Below are positions 17,697-25,760 of a DNA stretch of 39,009 nucleotides, piece by piece. The position numbers and the translations under genes are program-made. Each line of letters opens with the position of its first letter. Within the stretch, counting starts at the first letter, position 1. Source of the DNA: Candidatus Kuenenia stuttgartensis (lineage in GTDB: Bacteria; Planctomycetota; Planctomycetia; Pirellulales; UBA1268); assembly GCA_945891385.1 (NCBI GenBank), contig CAMDDJ010000026.1, positions 1-39,009 on the forward strand, given 5' to 3'. The notes under the pieces were generated by a model. It ran no database searches. It had not been told where the DNA came from and saw only the letters and a program-made list of their open reading frames with translations.

Positions 17697-18794
17697 TCAA
17701 TACCGCTCGACCGGCGACCGGCTGCCGGCCTCGGTGCTCCGCTGCCGGGCCCGCTCCTCCCCGAGGACGGCCACCCGCAGGTCCCAGATCGCCCGGGTGA
17801 TCCGCTCCAGCTCGCCCGGCGACCACCGGGCCGGGGGCTGGAGCCGCGACTTGAACCGGCCGACCCGCTCGAGCGCCGCTTCGACGACCGGACGGGGCTG
17901 GGCGGCGACCACGTCGCGGGCCTGCTCGGCCAATTCCACCCGGTGGCAGATCATGAGCAGATCGTTGCCCGCGGTCAGGGCGAGGGCCAGTCCATCCTCG
18001 AATGACGCGGCGTCGAGCACCGCTCCCATGTCGAGGTCATCGGTCATCACCAGGCCCGTGAAGCCCAGCTCCCTCCGCAAGAGATCGTTGACCACGACCG
18101 GCGAGAGCGAGGCGGGCCGATCCACGGGGTCGAGTGACGGATAGCGGACATGGCCGGTCATCATGCTGTCCACCAGCGGAATGAAGTGGCGAAACACCGC
18201 CAGTTCGTGGGCGTCGAGCTCCGCCCGAGAGCGGTCGATCCGCGGAAAGGCGTGGTGCGGATCCTGGGTGGCCAGCGAATACCCGGGAAAATGCTTGCCG
18301 CAGGAGAGGACGCCTCCGGCCCGCAGCGAGTCGTTGAAGTCACGGGCCAGCCGGATCACCTCCGGCGCCGTCCGGCCGTAGCAGCGGCCGCGGAGCGAAT
18401 TGTCGGCCTCGTCGTCGAAGGAGATGTCGAGCACTGGACAGAGATCGAGGTTGAACCCGAACAGCCGAAGCACTTCGGCGGTGAGTTCGCCATGGCGGCG
18501 GATGAGCGCGGCATCGCCCCGCTCCCGAAACTGCGAGGCGTTTGGCGGCTCCTCGCTGATCGTCCGGAGCCGGGAGACCCGCCCCCCCTCCTGGTCGACC
18601 GTGATCACCGGCTCAACCTCCGAGAGATCCCGGAGATCGTCGATCAGCTTCCGCAACTGCTCCGCTGACTCGATGTTGCGGCCGAAGAGGATGAAGCCGC
18701 CGGGCTGCACCCGGCGAAAGACCGCCGCCGTCTCCGCGTCGAGAACCGGTCCGGGAACTCCCATGAGCAACAACTGCCCCACTTCAACCGCCAT
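17697..18794 (-). CDS. nagZ: Beta-N-acetylhexosaminidase, GH3 (NagZ-like)
   Basis: A 365-residue GH3 enzyme. NagZ removes N-acetylglucosamine from muropeptide-derived disaccharides in the cytoplasm. The family signatures are VDQEGGRVSRL at 66-76, NLDLCPVLD near 115-123, GKHFPG at 166-171, the Asp-His acid/base pair D178-P-H180, and the nucleophile D252 in LVMTDDLDMGAV. No signal peptide is present, which fits a cytoplasmic enzyme. The C-terminal extension after about 330 is Arg-rich. The ATG at 18794 has a strong ribosome binding site (GAGGAGGTGA). It lies 23 bases after the AmpG-like gene in the same operon, which supports a role in cell-wall recycling over chitin use. Confidence 0.88.
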   Translation of the reverse strand: MAVEVGQLLLMGVPGPVLDAETAAVFRRVQPGGFILFGRNIESAEQLRKLIDDLRDLSEVEPVITVDQEGGRVSRLRTISEEPPNASQFRERGDAALIRRHGELTAEVLRLFGFNLDLCPVLDISFDDEADNSLRGRCYGRTAPEVIRLARDFNDSLRAGGVLSCGKHFPGYSLATQDPHHAFPRIDRSRAELDAHELAVFRHFIPLVDSMMTGHVRYPSLDPVDRPASLSPVVVNDLLRRELGFTGLVMTDDLDMGAVLDAASFEDGLALALTAGNDLLMICHRVELAEQARDVVAAQPRPVVEAALERVGRFKSRLQPPARWSPGELERITRAIWDLRVAVLGEERARQRSTEAGSRSPVERY

Positions 18795-18817
18795 GCGTCA
18801 CCTCCTCGAGACTGGTC

Positions 18818-20128
18818 TCACCCATGTTCACCCTCCTGCCGCCGCCCCTCGGCGGGGTCGAGCGGAATACACGCCGTCGCGAGGAGCGACGGGATCGTGG
18901 CCGCCATCACCCAGCCGAAAAAGCCTGGATAGCCGAGTTGCTCCTGGAGCCAGCCGCTCACCATGCCCGGAATCATCATCCCCGCGGCCATGAACCCCGT
19001 GCAGAGGGCGTAGTGCACCGTCTGATGGTCGCCGCGGGCGATCACCATGCAATAGACCAGGTAGGCGGTGAAGCCGAATCCGTAGCCGAACTGCTCGATC
19101 GCCACGGCGAGCGTGACCGCCCACAGGCTCTCCGGCCGGGCGATTGCGAGCCAGACATAGACGAGGTTCGGCAGGTTGATCGCCAGGGCCATCGGCCACA
19201 GCCACCGGCCCAGCCCGCCGCGAGCCACCAGAATCCCCCCCAGGATTCCGCCGAGCGAGAGCATCGCGATCCCGACCGTGCCGTAGGCGAAGCCGACGTC
19301 GGTGGTCGTGAGGCCGAGCCCCCCCTCGGATCGCGGATCGAGGAGGAAGGGGGAGACGAGCGCCACGAGTTGGGCTTCAGCCAGCCTGAACAGCAGAAGG
19401 AAGGCGAGCATCCGGCCGATTCCCGGCTTGCGGAAGAAGCTCACGACAGGCTCACCGAGCGCGGCAAACGAGACGACGGGCCCGGTGTGCCTCCGGTCGC
19501 CGGCCGGCCGGGGAAGCATCGCCGCGTGATAGGCGGCGGTGGCCAGAAAAATCGCCGCCAGCATCAGGTAGACCCACCGCCAGGCGGCCCGCACCTCGCC
19601 CGTCGCGGTCTCGAGCAGGCCGGCCACGATCACCACCAGCCCGCGACCCACGACGTTGGCGATCCGATAGGCGACGCTGCGAATGCCGACGAAGTAGGCC
19701 TGCTGCCGGTCATCGAGCGCGGCCAGGTAGAAGCCGTCGGCGGCGACGTCGTGGGTGGCGGAGAGAAAGGCGATGACGGCAAGCAGGAGAATCGTGGTGG
19801 ACAGCGAGCTGCCGGCACCGACCGTGGCAGCCAGCCCGCCGAGGCTCGCCGCGATCAGCACTTCCGTCGCGAGCGTCCAGCGGCGGCGGGTGGAAGTGCC
19901 TTCCACCACCATGCTCCAGAGCGGCTTGATCACCCAGGGCAGATAAAGCCAGCCCGCGATCAGGGTGATCTCCGTGTTTGAGACGTCGAGCCGCTTGTAC
20001 ATCACGGTGGCCAGGAACGTGACCACCACGAGCGGGACGGCCTCGGCGAAATAGAGGCTCGGCACCCACCACCAGGGACCGCGATCGGCCGACGGCGGCT
20101 TCGGCGACGGAGTGCCTGGTGAGGTCAC
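18818..20128 (-). CDS. ampG: AmpG-like major facilitator transporter
   Basis: A 436-residue membrane protein with about 12 hydrophobic spans. The start (WWWVPSLYFAEAVPLVVV, then PWVIKPLWS) is typical of the AmpG/PAT branch of the major facilitator superfamily. That branch brings GlcNAc-anhydroMurNAc peptides into the cytoplasm in other bacteria. It starts at a GTG that overlaps the stop of the preceding digH-like gene (GTGA) and is followed after 23 bases by the NagZ-like gene. Context therefore supports muropeptide or cell-wall sugar import. Substrate cannot be proved from sequence, and other PAT members carry acetyl-CoA or unknown solutes. Confidence 0.78.
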   Translation of the reverse strand: MTSPGTPSPKPPSADRGPWWWVPSLYFAEAVPLVVVTFLATVMYKRLDVSNTEITLIAGWLYLPWVIKPLWSMVVEGTSTRRRWTLATEVLIAASLGGLAATVGAGSSLSTTILLLAVIAFLSATHDVAADGFYLAALDDRQQAYFVGIRSVAYRIANVVGRGLVVIVAGLLETATGEVRAAWRWVYLMLAAIFLATAAYHAAMLPRPAGDRRHTGPVVSFAALGEPVVSFFRKPGIGRMLAFLLLFRLAEAQLVALVSPFLLDPRSEGGLGLTTTDVGFAYGTVGIAMLSLGGILGGILVARGGLGRWLWPMALAINLPNLVYVWLAIARPESLWAVTLAVAIEQFGYGFGFTAYLVYCMVIARGDHQTVHYALCTGFMAAGMMIPGMVSGWLQEQLGYPGFFGWVMAATIPSLLATACIPLDPAEGRRQEGEHG

Positions 20129-21642
20129 GGGCCGGTCACCTCGAGCCTGACAGCCGGTCCTTCGCGGCCGTCACGGGCGACGACCGACACGGCCACTTCC
20201 TCGACACCGTCGGCCCTGGAAACGTCGGTGGAAGCGCCGGGCAGAATCGCGGTCTGCCACCGGTCGCCGCTTCGGCTGCGGATCACCCACAGCCAGGCCG
20301 ATTCACCCTCGGGCAGGGCGAACGAGAGCCGCTCGCCGTCGAGTTCCACCATTGGACTGCTCGGCAGCGGACCGAAAGCTTCCCGGATCGCCGGCACGAC
20401 CGCCGGCTCGGCATACGGCCCCGCCGCAAGCTTCGTGGCCACGCCGTCGAAGTCGTCGGCCAGCGCCTTCATGCTGAAGTGGATGTTGCCCTCGGCTCCG
20501 CCGACGGCTCGCGTGGTCGCCACCTGCCCCAGGATCTCTTCGGCCTCCCAGACGGTGGGGGTCAACGCTGCGGCAGACTCCCGCCGCACCCGCGAGGTGT
20601 AGTTGCCGGGCCAGACGCCCCGGCCGAGCCGGTTCTCGCCCACCCACCAACGGAGCAGCTTCTCGTAGGGTTGGCCCTCGGAGTCGAGCCGCCAGTAGAG
20701 CTGCGGGGCGAGGTAATCGAGCCAGCCCTCGCGCAGCCACCGCCGCGGGTCGGCGTTGAGCGCGGCGACCTGGTCGAGCCCCTTGATGCCCGGCGGATGC
20801 CCGGGCCGCCAGATGCCGAACGGGCTGATGCCGACGAGCACATGCGGTTTCAGTCCTTTGACCTCCCGCCAGAGTCGCTCCACGAGCCGATCGACGTTGT
20901 CCCGCCGCCAGGCGGCCCGGTCGGCGAGGCCGCCGGCCGCGACGGCCCGGGCATGGCTCTCGTCGTCGGGAAACGGCACGGGCTTGCCCTCCTCGGCGAC
21001 CGGATAGGGATAAAAGTAGTCGTCGATGTGCACGCCATCGACGTCGTAGCGGCTGACGACGTCGCGAACGACCTCGAGAAAACGGTCGGCGGCGGCCGGC
21101 TCACCCGGATCGAACCAGAGAAACCCGCCGTAGCGGCGGACGATTGCGGGCAGGGCGACGCTCGCATGCGTCGCGGCTGCCGGCCCCTTGGCACCCGTCA
21201 TCCGCACCCGATAGGGGTTGAACCAGACGTGCAGTTCGAGGCCGCGGGCGTGGGCTTCCGCAACGGCGAACTCGAGCGGGTCGTAGGCCGGGATCGGGGG
21301 CTCGCCCATCGTGCCGCTGAGATACTCCGACCAGGGTTCGAGCGGCGAGGCATAGAGGGCATCGGCTGCGGGACGGATCTGGAGGATCACGGCGTTGAGC
21401 CGGGTTTCAACCGCGCGATCGAGCAGACGGATCAACTCCTTGCGCTGCACGTCGGCGGGCAGCCCGGGCTTCGAAGGCCAGTCGATGTTGGCGACGGTGG
21501 CGATCCAGGCGGCGCGAAACTCCCGCGCAAGCGGCGGCAGTTCGGCGGCCGACGCTCGTCCGCACACCAGCCCGAATCCGCCGACCATCGTCACCAAGGC
21601 CACCAGCCACACCGCTCCACCGATGAACATCGTCGCTCTCAT
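20125..21642 (-). CDS. DigH/YddW-like glycoside hydrolase (GHL10 family)
   Basis: A 505-residue exported protein. The N-terminus has a signal peptide (GGAVWLVALVTMVGGFGLV, likely cut after ASA). The GHL10 (DUF187) barrel spans about 38-370. It opens with EFRAAWIATVANIDWPS, followed by NAVILQIRPAADALY, GLELHVWFNPYR, DGVHIDDYFYPYP, LVGISPFGIWRPG and YLAPQLYW, all family landmarks. E. coli DigH (formerly YddW) cuts glycan strands of denuded peptidoglycan. A beta-rich C-terminal tail at about 400-505 is probably an accessory domain. It is the first gene of the minus-strand operon and overlaps the AmpG-like GTG start. AGGGTGA precedes the ATG at 21642. The link to peptidoglycan rests on family and neighbours. 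Confidence 0.85.
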   Translation of the reverse strand: MRATMFIGGAVWLVALVTMVGGFGLVCGRASAAELPPLAREFRAAWIATVANIDWPSKPGLPADVQRKELIRLLDRAVETRLNAVILQIRPAADALYASPLEPWSEYLSGTMGEPPIPAYDPLEFAVAEAHARGLELHVWFNPYRVRMTGAKGPAAATHASVALPAIVRRYGGFLWFDPGEPAAADRFLEVVRDVVSRYDVDGVHIDDYFYPYPVAEEGKPVPFPDDESHARAVAAGGLADRAAWRRDNVDRLVERLWREVKGLKPHVLVGISPFGIWRPGHPPGIKGLDQVAALNADPRRWLREGWLDYLAPQLYWRLDSEGQPYEKLLRWWVGENRLGRGVWPGNYTSRVRRESAAALTPTVWEAEEILGQVATTRAVGGAEGNIHFSMKALADDFDGVATKLAAGPYAEPAVVPAIREAFGPLPSSPMVELDGERLSFALPEGESAWLWVIRSRSGDRWQTAILPGASTDVSRADGVEEVAVSVVARDGREGPAVRLEVTGP

Positions 21643-21714
21643 GTTTGATCACCCTGCTCGTACGACCTGCAACGCCGAACTCCCGATGGCGGCCAACTCC
21701 CCTGACTCCAGCAA

Positions 21715-21722
21715 ACTATACT
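21715..21722. promoter_or_regulatory. Symmetrical -10 element between divergent digH-like and mfd genes
   Basis: ACTATACT reads TATACT on the plus strand (21717-21722) and TATAGT on the minus strand (21715-21720), so one site could serve both genes. No good -35 box is visible on either side. A second TATACT on the plus strand is at 21828-21833, ten bases before the mfd GTG. Confidence 0.35.
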
Positions 21723-21842
21723 TGAGTGTCAGGCGACGGCGATGGCTCGCGGGTTGCGGGCCTGGAGGCGCTCCCCAGGGGCTCGTCGGCCGCGTCAACC
21801 AGCCGCTCGCCACTCCAGCCGCGTGCCTATACTGCCACCCGA

Positions 21843-24800
21843 GTGGCCCGGAACACGAAACGGTCAGGCCCGCGACTCGCCCGCCTCGCCGACACCCTTG
21901 AGCAGCACGCGGGGTTCGCTGACGTCATCGCCGCCCTCCGCGAGGGACACGGCGGGACGATCGGCGGAACCTGGGGGGCAGCGTCTGCGCTCTCCGTGGC
22001 GGCGGTGCTCGCGGCCCGGGCCGCCCGCGGAGCAGACGACGTGGGCTCTGCCCCGGGCGTGCTGGTTGTCATTCTGCCCCACGCCGCCGAGGCCGAAGCC
22101 TTCGTCGATGACATCGCGCTCTTCTCCCAGGCGTCGCCATTGCTCGTGCCCGCCGTCGAGGATTTCGATCCGGCAGACGCCGAGCGGCTGGCTGCCGACC
22201 CCGTCGAAGTGGAACGCCTCGCCGCCGTGAAGCGGCTGGCTCTCCCCGACGGCCCGCCGCCGCCGCTGGTCGTGACGAGCATCCAGGCGATTCTCGCGCC
22301 GCTGGTCGATCCGCGGGCGATCGAAGCCGGCACCCGCCGGCTCACGGTCGGCGGTTCGGTCAATCCCGAGGAGCTTGCCGAGTGGCTCGCCGCCCGCGGC
22401 TGGCAGGCAGCCGACGCAATCGAGGCGCCCGGTTCATTCGCCCGCCGGGGCGGCATCGTCGATCTCTTCGCTGCCGACTGGGATCGGCCCGTGCGGATGG
22501 AACTCTACGGCGACGAGATCGAGTCGCTGCGAACCTTCGACACGGTCTCGCAGCGGAGCGTGGCGGTGCTCGAGTCGATCGATCTCACGGCCCTGGCCGC
22601 CGGTCCGGGCGAGGCCGCGGCCGTCCGCCACACCCACCTCGCCGACCTCCTTCCGCCCGGCTCCTGCGTGGCCTTCGTCGAGCCGGGGGAGTGTGCCGAG
22701 GAGGCGAAGCGCTTCTGGCAGCGGCTCACCGGCGTGGCGGAGCTATTCGCTCCCGAAGACGTCTTCGCTCGGCTGCATCGCTTCCCGTCGCTGGCGCTCG
22801 CGGCGATTCCCCCGTCGAGTCTCGACGCCACCGCCAACCTGGCGGTCGAGAGCGTGGAACGGTTCACTGGCGTGCTCGACCGGGTCCGCGAGGAACTGGA
22901 GACGGTCGGCAAGGATCAGGAGGTCTGGCTCGTCTGTCCGTCGGAGGCCGAAGAGAAGCGGCTCGCCGATCTGCTAGCCGACTCGGCCCCGGCCCGAACG
23001 AAGCGGCTGCATTTCGCCCGCGGCCGGCTCTCGGGCGGCTTCCGGCTCGTGCCCGAAAAGCTCGTACTGATTTCGAGCGCCGAGCTCTTCAATCGCGAGG
23101 AGGTCTCGAGCCGCCCCGCCCGGCAGCGGCTCTCGCGGGCGATCGACACCTTCCTCGACCTCCACGAGGGCGACTACGTCGTCCACGTGGCCCATGGCAT
23201 CGGCCGCTACCGCGGCCTGAAGCTCCTGGAGAAGCAGGGCCGCACCGAGGAGTTTCTGGAACTCGAGTTCGCCGAGACGACGCGGATTTACGTGCCCGCC
23301 TCGGCGATCGAGCTGGTGCAGAAGTATGTCGGCGGCACGAAGCTTGCCCCCAAGCTGGCGAAGATCGGCGGGGCCGCCTGGGCCAAGCAGAAGGCGGCGG
23401 TCGAGCAGGCGGTGGCCGACATGGCGGCCGACATGCTCAGGCTTCAGGCCACCCGGGCCGCCCGGCCCGGCTACGCCTTCCCGCCCGACACCGATTGGCA
23501 GCGGCAGTTCGAGGAGGCCTTTCCCTACGACGAGACCCCCGACCAGCTGACGGCGATCGAAGCGATTCGCGAAGACCTGGAGAAGCCGCGACCGATGGAC
23601 CGGCTGCTCTGCGGCGACGTCGGCTTCGGCAAGACGGAACTCGCGATGCGGGCGGCCTTCAAGGCGGCCGAGGCGGGCACCCAGGTGGCCGTGCTCGTTC
23701 CCACGACCGTGCTCTGCGAGCAGCACCGGCGGACGTTCACCGCCCGGTTCGCGGAGTTTCCCTTCGTGGTCCGCTCGCTCTCCCGTCTCACTTCGACCGC
23801 CGAGGAACGCGACACGCTCGAGGGCCTGGCCACGAGGAAGGTCGATATCGTGATCGGCACCCACCGGCTGGCCCAGGCCGACATTCACTTCGCCAATCTC
23901 GGGCTCGTGGTGGTGGACGAGGAGCAGCGGTTCGGCGTGGACGTGAAGGAGCGGCTCAAGGCCCTACGGGCGAGCGTGGACGTGCTCACGATGACCGCCA
24001 CGCCGATCCCGCGGACGCTCCACATGTCGATGCTCGGCATCCGCGACATCTCGAACCTCACCACCCCCCCCGTCAATCGGATCCCGGTCGAGACGAAGGT
24101 GGCCCGCTGGGACAAGGCCCTGATCCGGGCGGCGATCGAGCGGGAACTCGCCCGCGACGGCCAGGTCTACTTCGTCCACAACCGGATCCAGGACATCCAC
24201 CGCGTGATGCACCGGCTCCAGGCGATCGTGCCCGAGGCGACGATCGGCATCGCCCACGGCCGGCTCGGCGAGCACGAGCTCGAAGAGGTGATGGTGGCCT
24301 TCGTCCAGGGAAAGCTCGACATCCTGCTCGCCACGACGATCATCGAAAGCGGTCTCGACATCCCGCGGGCCAACACGATCTTCATCGACGAGGCCGACCA
24401 CTACGGCCTGGCCGACCTCCACCAGCTCCGCGGCCGCGTGGGCCGCTCCCACCACCGGGCCTGGTGCTACCTGCTCGTCGACGAGGCCGCCCGGCTCACG
24501 AGCACGGCCGCCAAGCGGCTCCGCGCGATCCAGGAGTTTTCGAGCATGGGGGCCGGCTTCTCGCTGGCGATGCGGGATCTCGAGATCCGCGGCGCGGGCA
24601 ACCTTCTCGGCACCCAGCAGAGCGGCCACATCGCCACCGTCGGGTACGAGCTCTATTGCCGGCTTTTGGAGCAGGCGGTCCGCGGGCTCAAGGCCCTGCC
24701 GCCGGCCGAGCCGCCGCCGGTGAACATCGATCTCCCCGGCGAGGCCTGGCTGCCCCGCGACTACATCCCCGACTACCGGGCCAAGATCGACGTCTACCGC

Positions 24801-25148
24801 CGGCTCTCGCGGGCCACGGCCGCGCGGCAGGTGAAGGAACTCGCGGCCGAACTCACCGACCGCTTCGGCCCGCCCCCCGACGAGGCCCGCCGCCTGCTCG
24901 ATTTCGCCACGCTCCGCTGCCGGGCGATCGACCTGGGCATCGACTCGATCACCCGCCATCCCGGCATGGTGATGATCGGCCATCACGACCGGGCCAAGAT
25001 CGAGGCCCTCCGCCGGCGGGCCGAGAAGAAGGGCCGCGTGGTCAGGATCGTCGACCAGAAGACAGCCGTGCTGCCGCTCCATGCCGAGACGCTCGCCGAC
25101 CCGAACAAACTCCTGGCAAGCGTGCAGTCACTCTTGGGCGCGGGCTAG
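21843..25148 (+). CDS. mfd: Transcription-repair coupling factor
   Basis: An 1101-residue ATP-dependent DNA translocase that removes stalled RNA polymerase and recruits UvrA. The UvrB-like N-terminal module includes the GSFARRGGIVDLF motif near 197-210. The RNA-polymerase interacting domain includes DYVVHVAHGIGRYRGL, and the translocase motifs include Walker A GDVGFGKTE near 592-600, VVVDEEQRFGV, TMTATPIPRTL and LRGRVGRS. The C-terminal regulatory domain follows. Length is close to E. coli Mfd (1148). A GTG at 21843 is chosen as start. The frame is open further upstream (ATG at 21726), but that part does not resemble Mfd and overlaps the promoter zone. It is divergent from the digH-like gene. 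Confidence 0.95.
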   Translation: MARNTKRSGPRLARLADTLEQHAGFADVIAALREGHGGTIGGTWGAASALSVAAVLAARAARGADDVGSAPGVLVVILPHAAEAEAFVDDIALFSQASPLLVPAVEDFDPADAERLAADPVEVERLAAVKRLALPDGPPPPLVVTSIQAILAPLVDPRAIEAGTRRLTVGGSVNPEELAEWLAARGWQAADAIEAPGSFARRGGIVDLFAADWDRPVRMELYGDEIESLRTFDTVSQRSVAVLESIDLTALAAGPGEAAAVRHTHLADLLPPGSCVAFVEPGECAEEAKRFWQRLTGVAELFAPEDVFARLHRFPSLALAAIPPSSLDATANLAVESVERFTGVLDRVREELETVGKDQEVWLVCPSEAEEKRLADLLADSAPARTKRLHFARGRLSGGFRLVPEKLVLISSAELFNREEVSSRPARQRLSRAIDTFLDLHEGDYVVHVAHGIGRYRGLKLLEKQGRTEEFLELEFAETTRIYVPASAIELVQKYVGGTKLAPKLAKIGGAAWAKQKAAVEQAVADMAADMLRLQATRAARPGYAFPPDTDWQRQFEEAFPYDETPDQLTAIEAIREDLEKPRPMDRLLCGDVGFGKTELAMRAAFKAAEAGTQVAVLVPTTVLCEQHRRTFTARFAEFPFVVRSLSRLTSTAEERDTLEGLATRKVDIVIGTHRLAQADIHFANLGLVVVDEEQRFGVDVKERLKALRASVDVLTMTATPIPRTLHMSMLGIRDISNLTTPPVNRIPVETKVARWDKALIRAAIERELARDGQVYFVHNRIQDIHRVMHRLQAIVPEATIGIAHGRLGEHELEEVMVAFVQGKLDILLATTIIESGLDIPRANTIFIDEADHYGLADLHQLRGRVGRSHHRAWCYLLVDEAARLTSTAAKRLRAIQEFSSMGAGFSLAMRDLEIRGAGNLLGTQQSGHIATVGYELYCRLLEQAVRGLKALPPAEPPPVNIDLPGEAWLPRDYIPDYRAKIDVYRRLSRATAARQVKELAAELTDRFGPPPDEARRLLDFATLRCRAIDLGIDSITRHPGMVMIGHHDRAKIEALRRRAEKKGRVVRIVDQKTAVLPLHAETLADPNKLLASVQSLLGAG

Positions 25149-25176
25149 AGGGCCTGGGGACGACGGCCTGGCCTGA

Positions 25177-25268
25177 TCCGAGCCGACATTCTCGAGCGAG
25201 TGGCCATAGCCCTGGGGGATGGAACCGACGTCGCCAGTGTTGAGCGTCGCCTCTCGGTAGCGGCCGCG
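25177..25268 (-). pseudogene. Remnant of an oxalate-decarboxylase-like cupin
   Basis: About 30 residues on the minus strand read GRYREATLNTGDVG and then SIPQGYGHSLENVG, which closely matches the metal-binding beta strands of bicupin oxalate decarboxylases (pattern AGDVGYVPxGxGHxIEN). No start codon, no second cupin motif and no rest of the gene is present. One side stops near the mfd end and the other meets the gamma-glutamyltransferase remnant. The match is short, so chance resemblance is possible. Confidence 0.45.
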
Positions 25269-25644
25269 GCACACAATCCTCCCGGGCATGGTGCTGCGGG
25301 TTGGTGTGCCGGAGTTCGTCCTGGGCTGCATCGGGCTCCACAACCATCCGCAGGGGCATGTGCAGATGCTCGTCAACGTGCTCGATCTGGGCTTCAGTCC
25401 CCAGCAGGCATGCGATGCGGCGCGGTTCGGTGTGGTGATGACGACCGATGAAGTGGAACTCGATCCCGGGTTTCCGGAGCAGCTCGGTGCGGATCTCGTC
25501 GCCCGGGGCCATCGCACGGGTGATCCCGATGCCTTCAAGGGCGCTGCCCAGATGGTGCGGATTCACCGGGGTGCGGCGGGCATCGGATCGTGCCTGGAAT
25601 CGGGCGTGGATCACCGACTCGACGGGGTAGCGCTCGGCTGGTGA
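25261..25644 (+). pseudogene. C-terminal fragment of gamma-glutamyltransferase
   Basis: About 127 residues match only the end of the gamma-glutamyltranspeptidase family, which normally has about 500-580 residues. Visible landmarks are HTILPGMVLRVG, HPQGHVQMLVNVLDLGFSP, QACDAARFG, a GAAQMVRIHRG segment and the terminal DHRLDGVALGW. An in-frame TAG at 25258-25260 sits just before the match. The catalytic Thr and the whole large subunit are missing. An ATG at 25288 could open a 118-residue frame but has no ribosome binding site. The typical GG of the HPQGHVQ loop (MGGxMQPQGHVQ) has become GLHN. It is best read as a decaying remnant. With the cupin scrap it fills most of the 612-base stretch without an intact gene between mfd and the CNNM gene. 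Confidence 0.75.
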
Positions 25645-25760
25645 ATGGGGGTCCCTGGGACTCGTCCGTCGGGATCGGGTATCCTCCACGAGTCTGCCCC
25701 GAGTGCCGGCCGGCACGGCCTGCTCGCCAGCCGCACACCGGAAGCCCGCTCTCACCCGCA

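Noticed and set aside
22382..25243. A very long open frame (about 950 codons) on the plus strand in another frame of mfd
   Set aside because: Its composition is extreme in Arg, Gly and Pro and it has no domain. It exists because high GC leaves few stop codons in that frame. Mfd explains the region.
25200..25451. Overlapping small plus-strand frame beginning at 25200
   Set aside because: It shows no homology pattern. The meaningful reading in this region is the transferase remnant in the frame of 25261.
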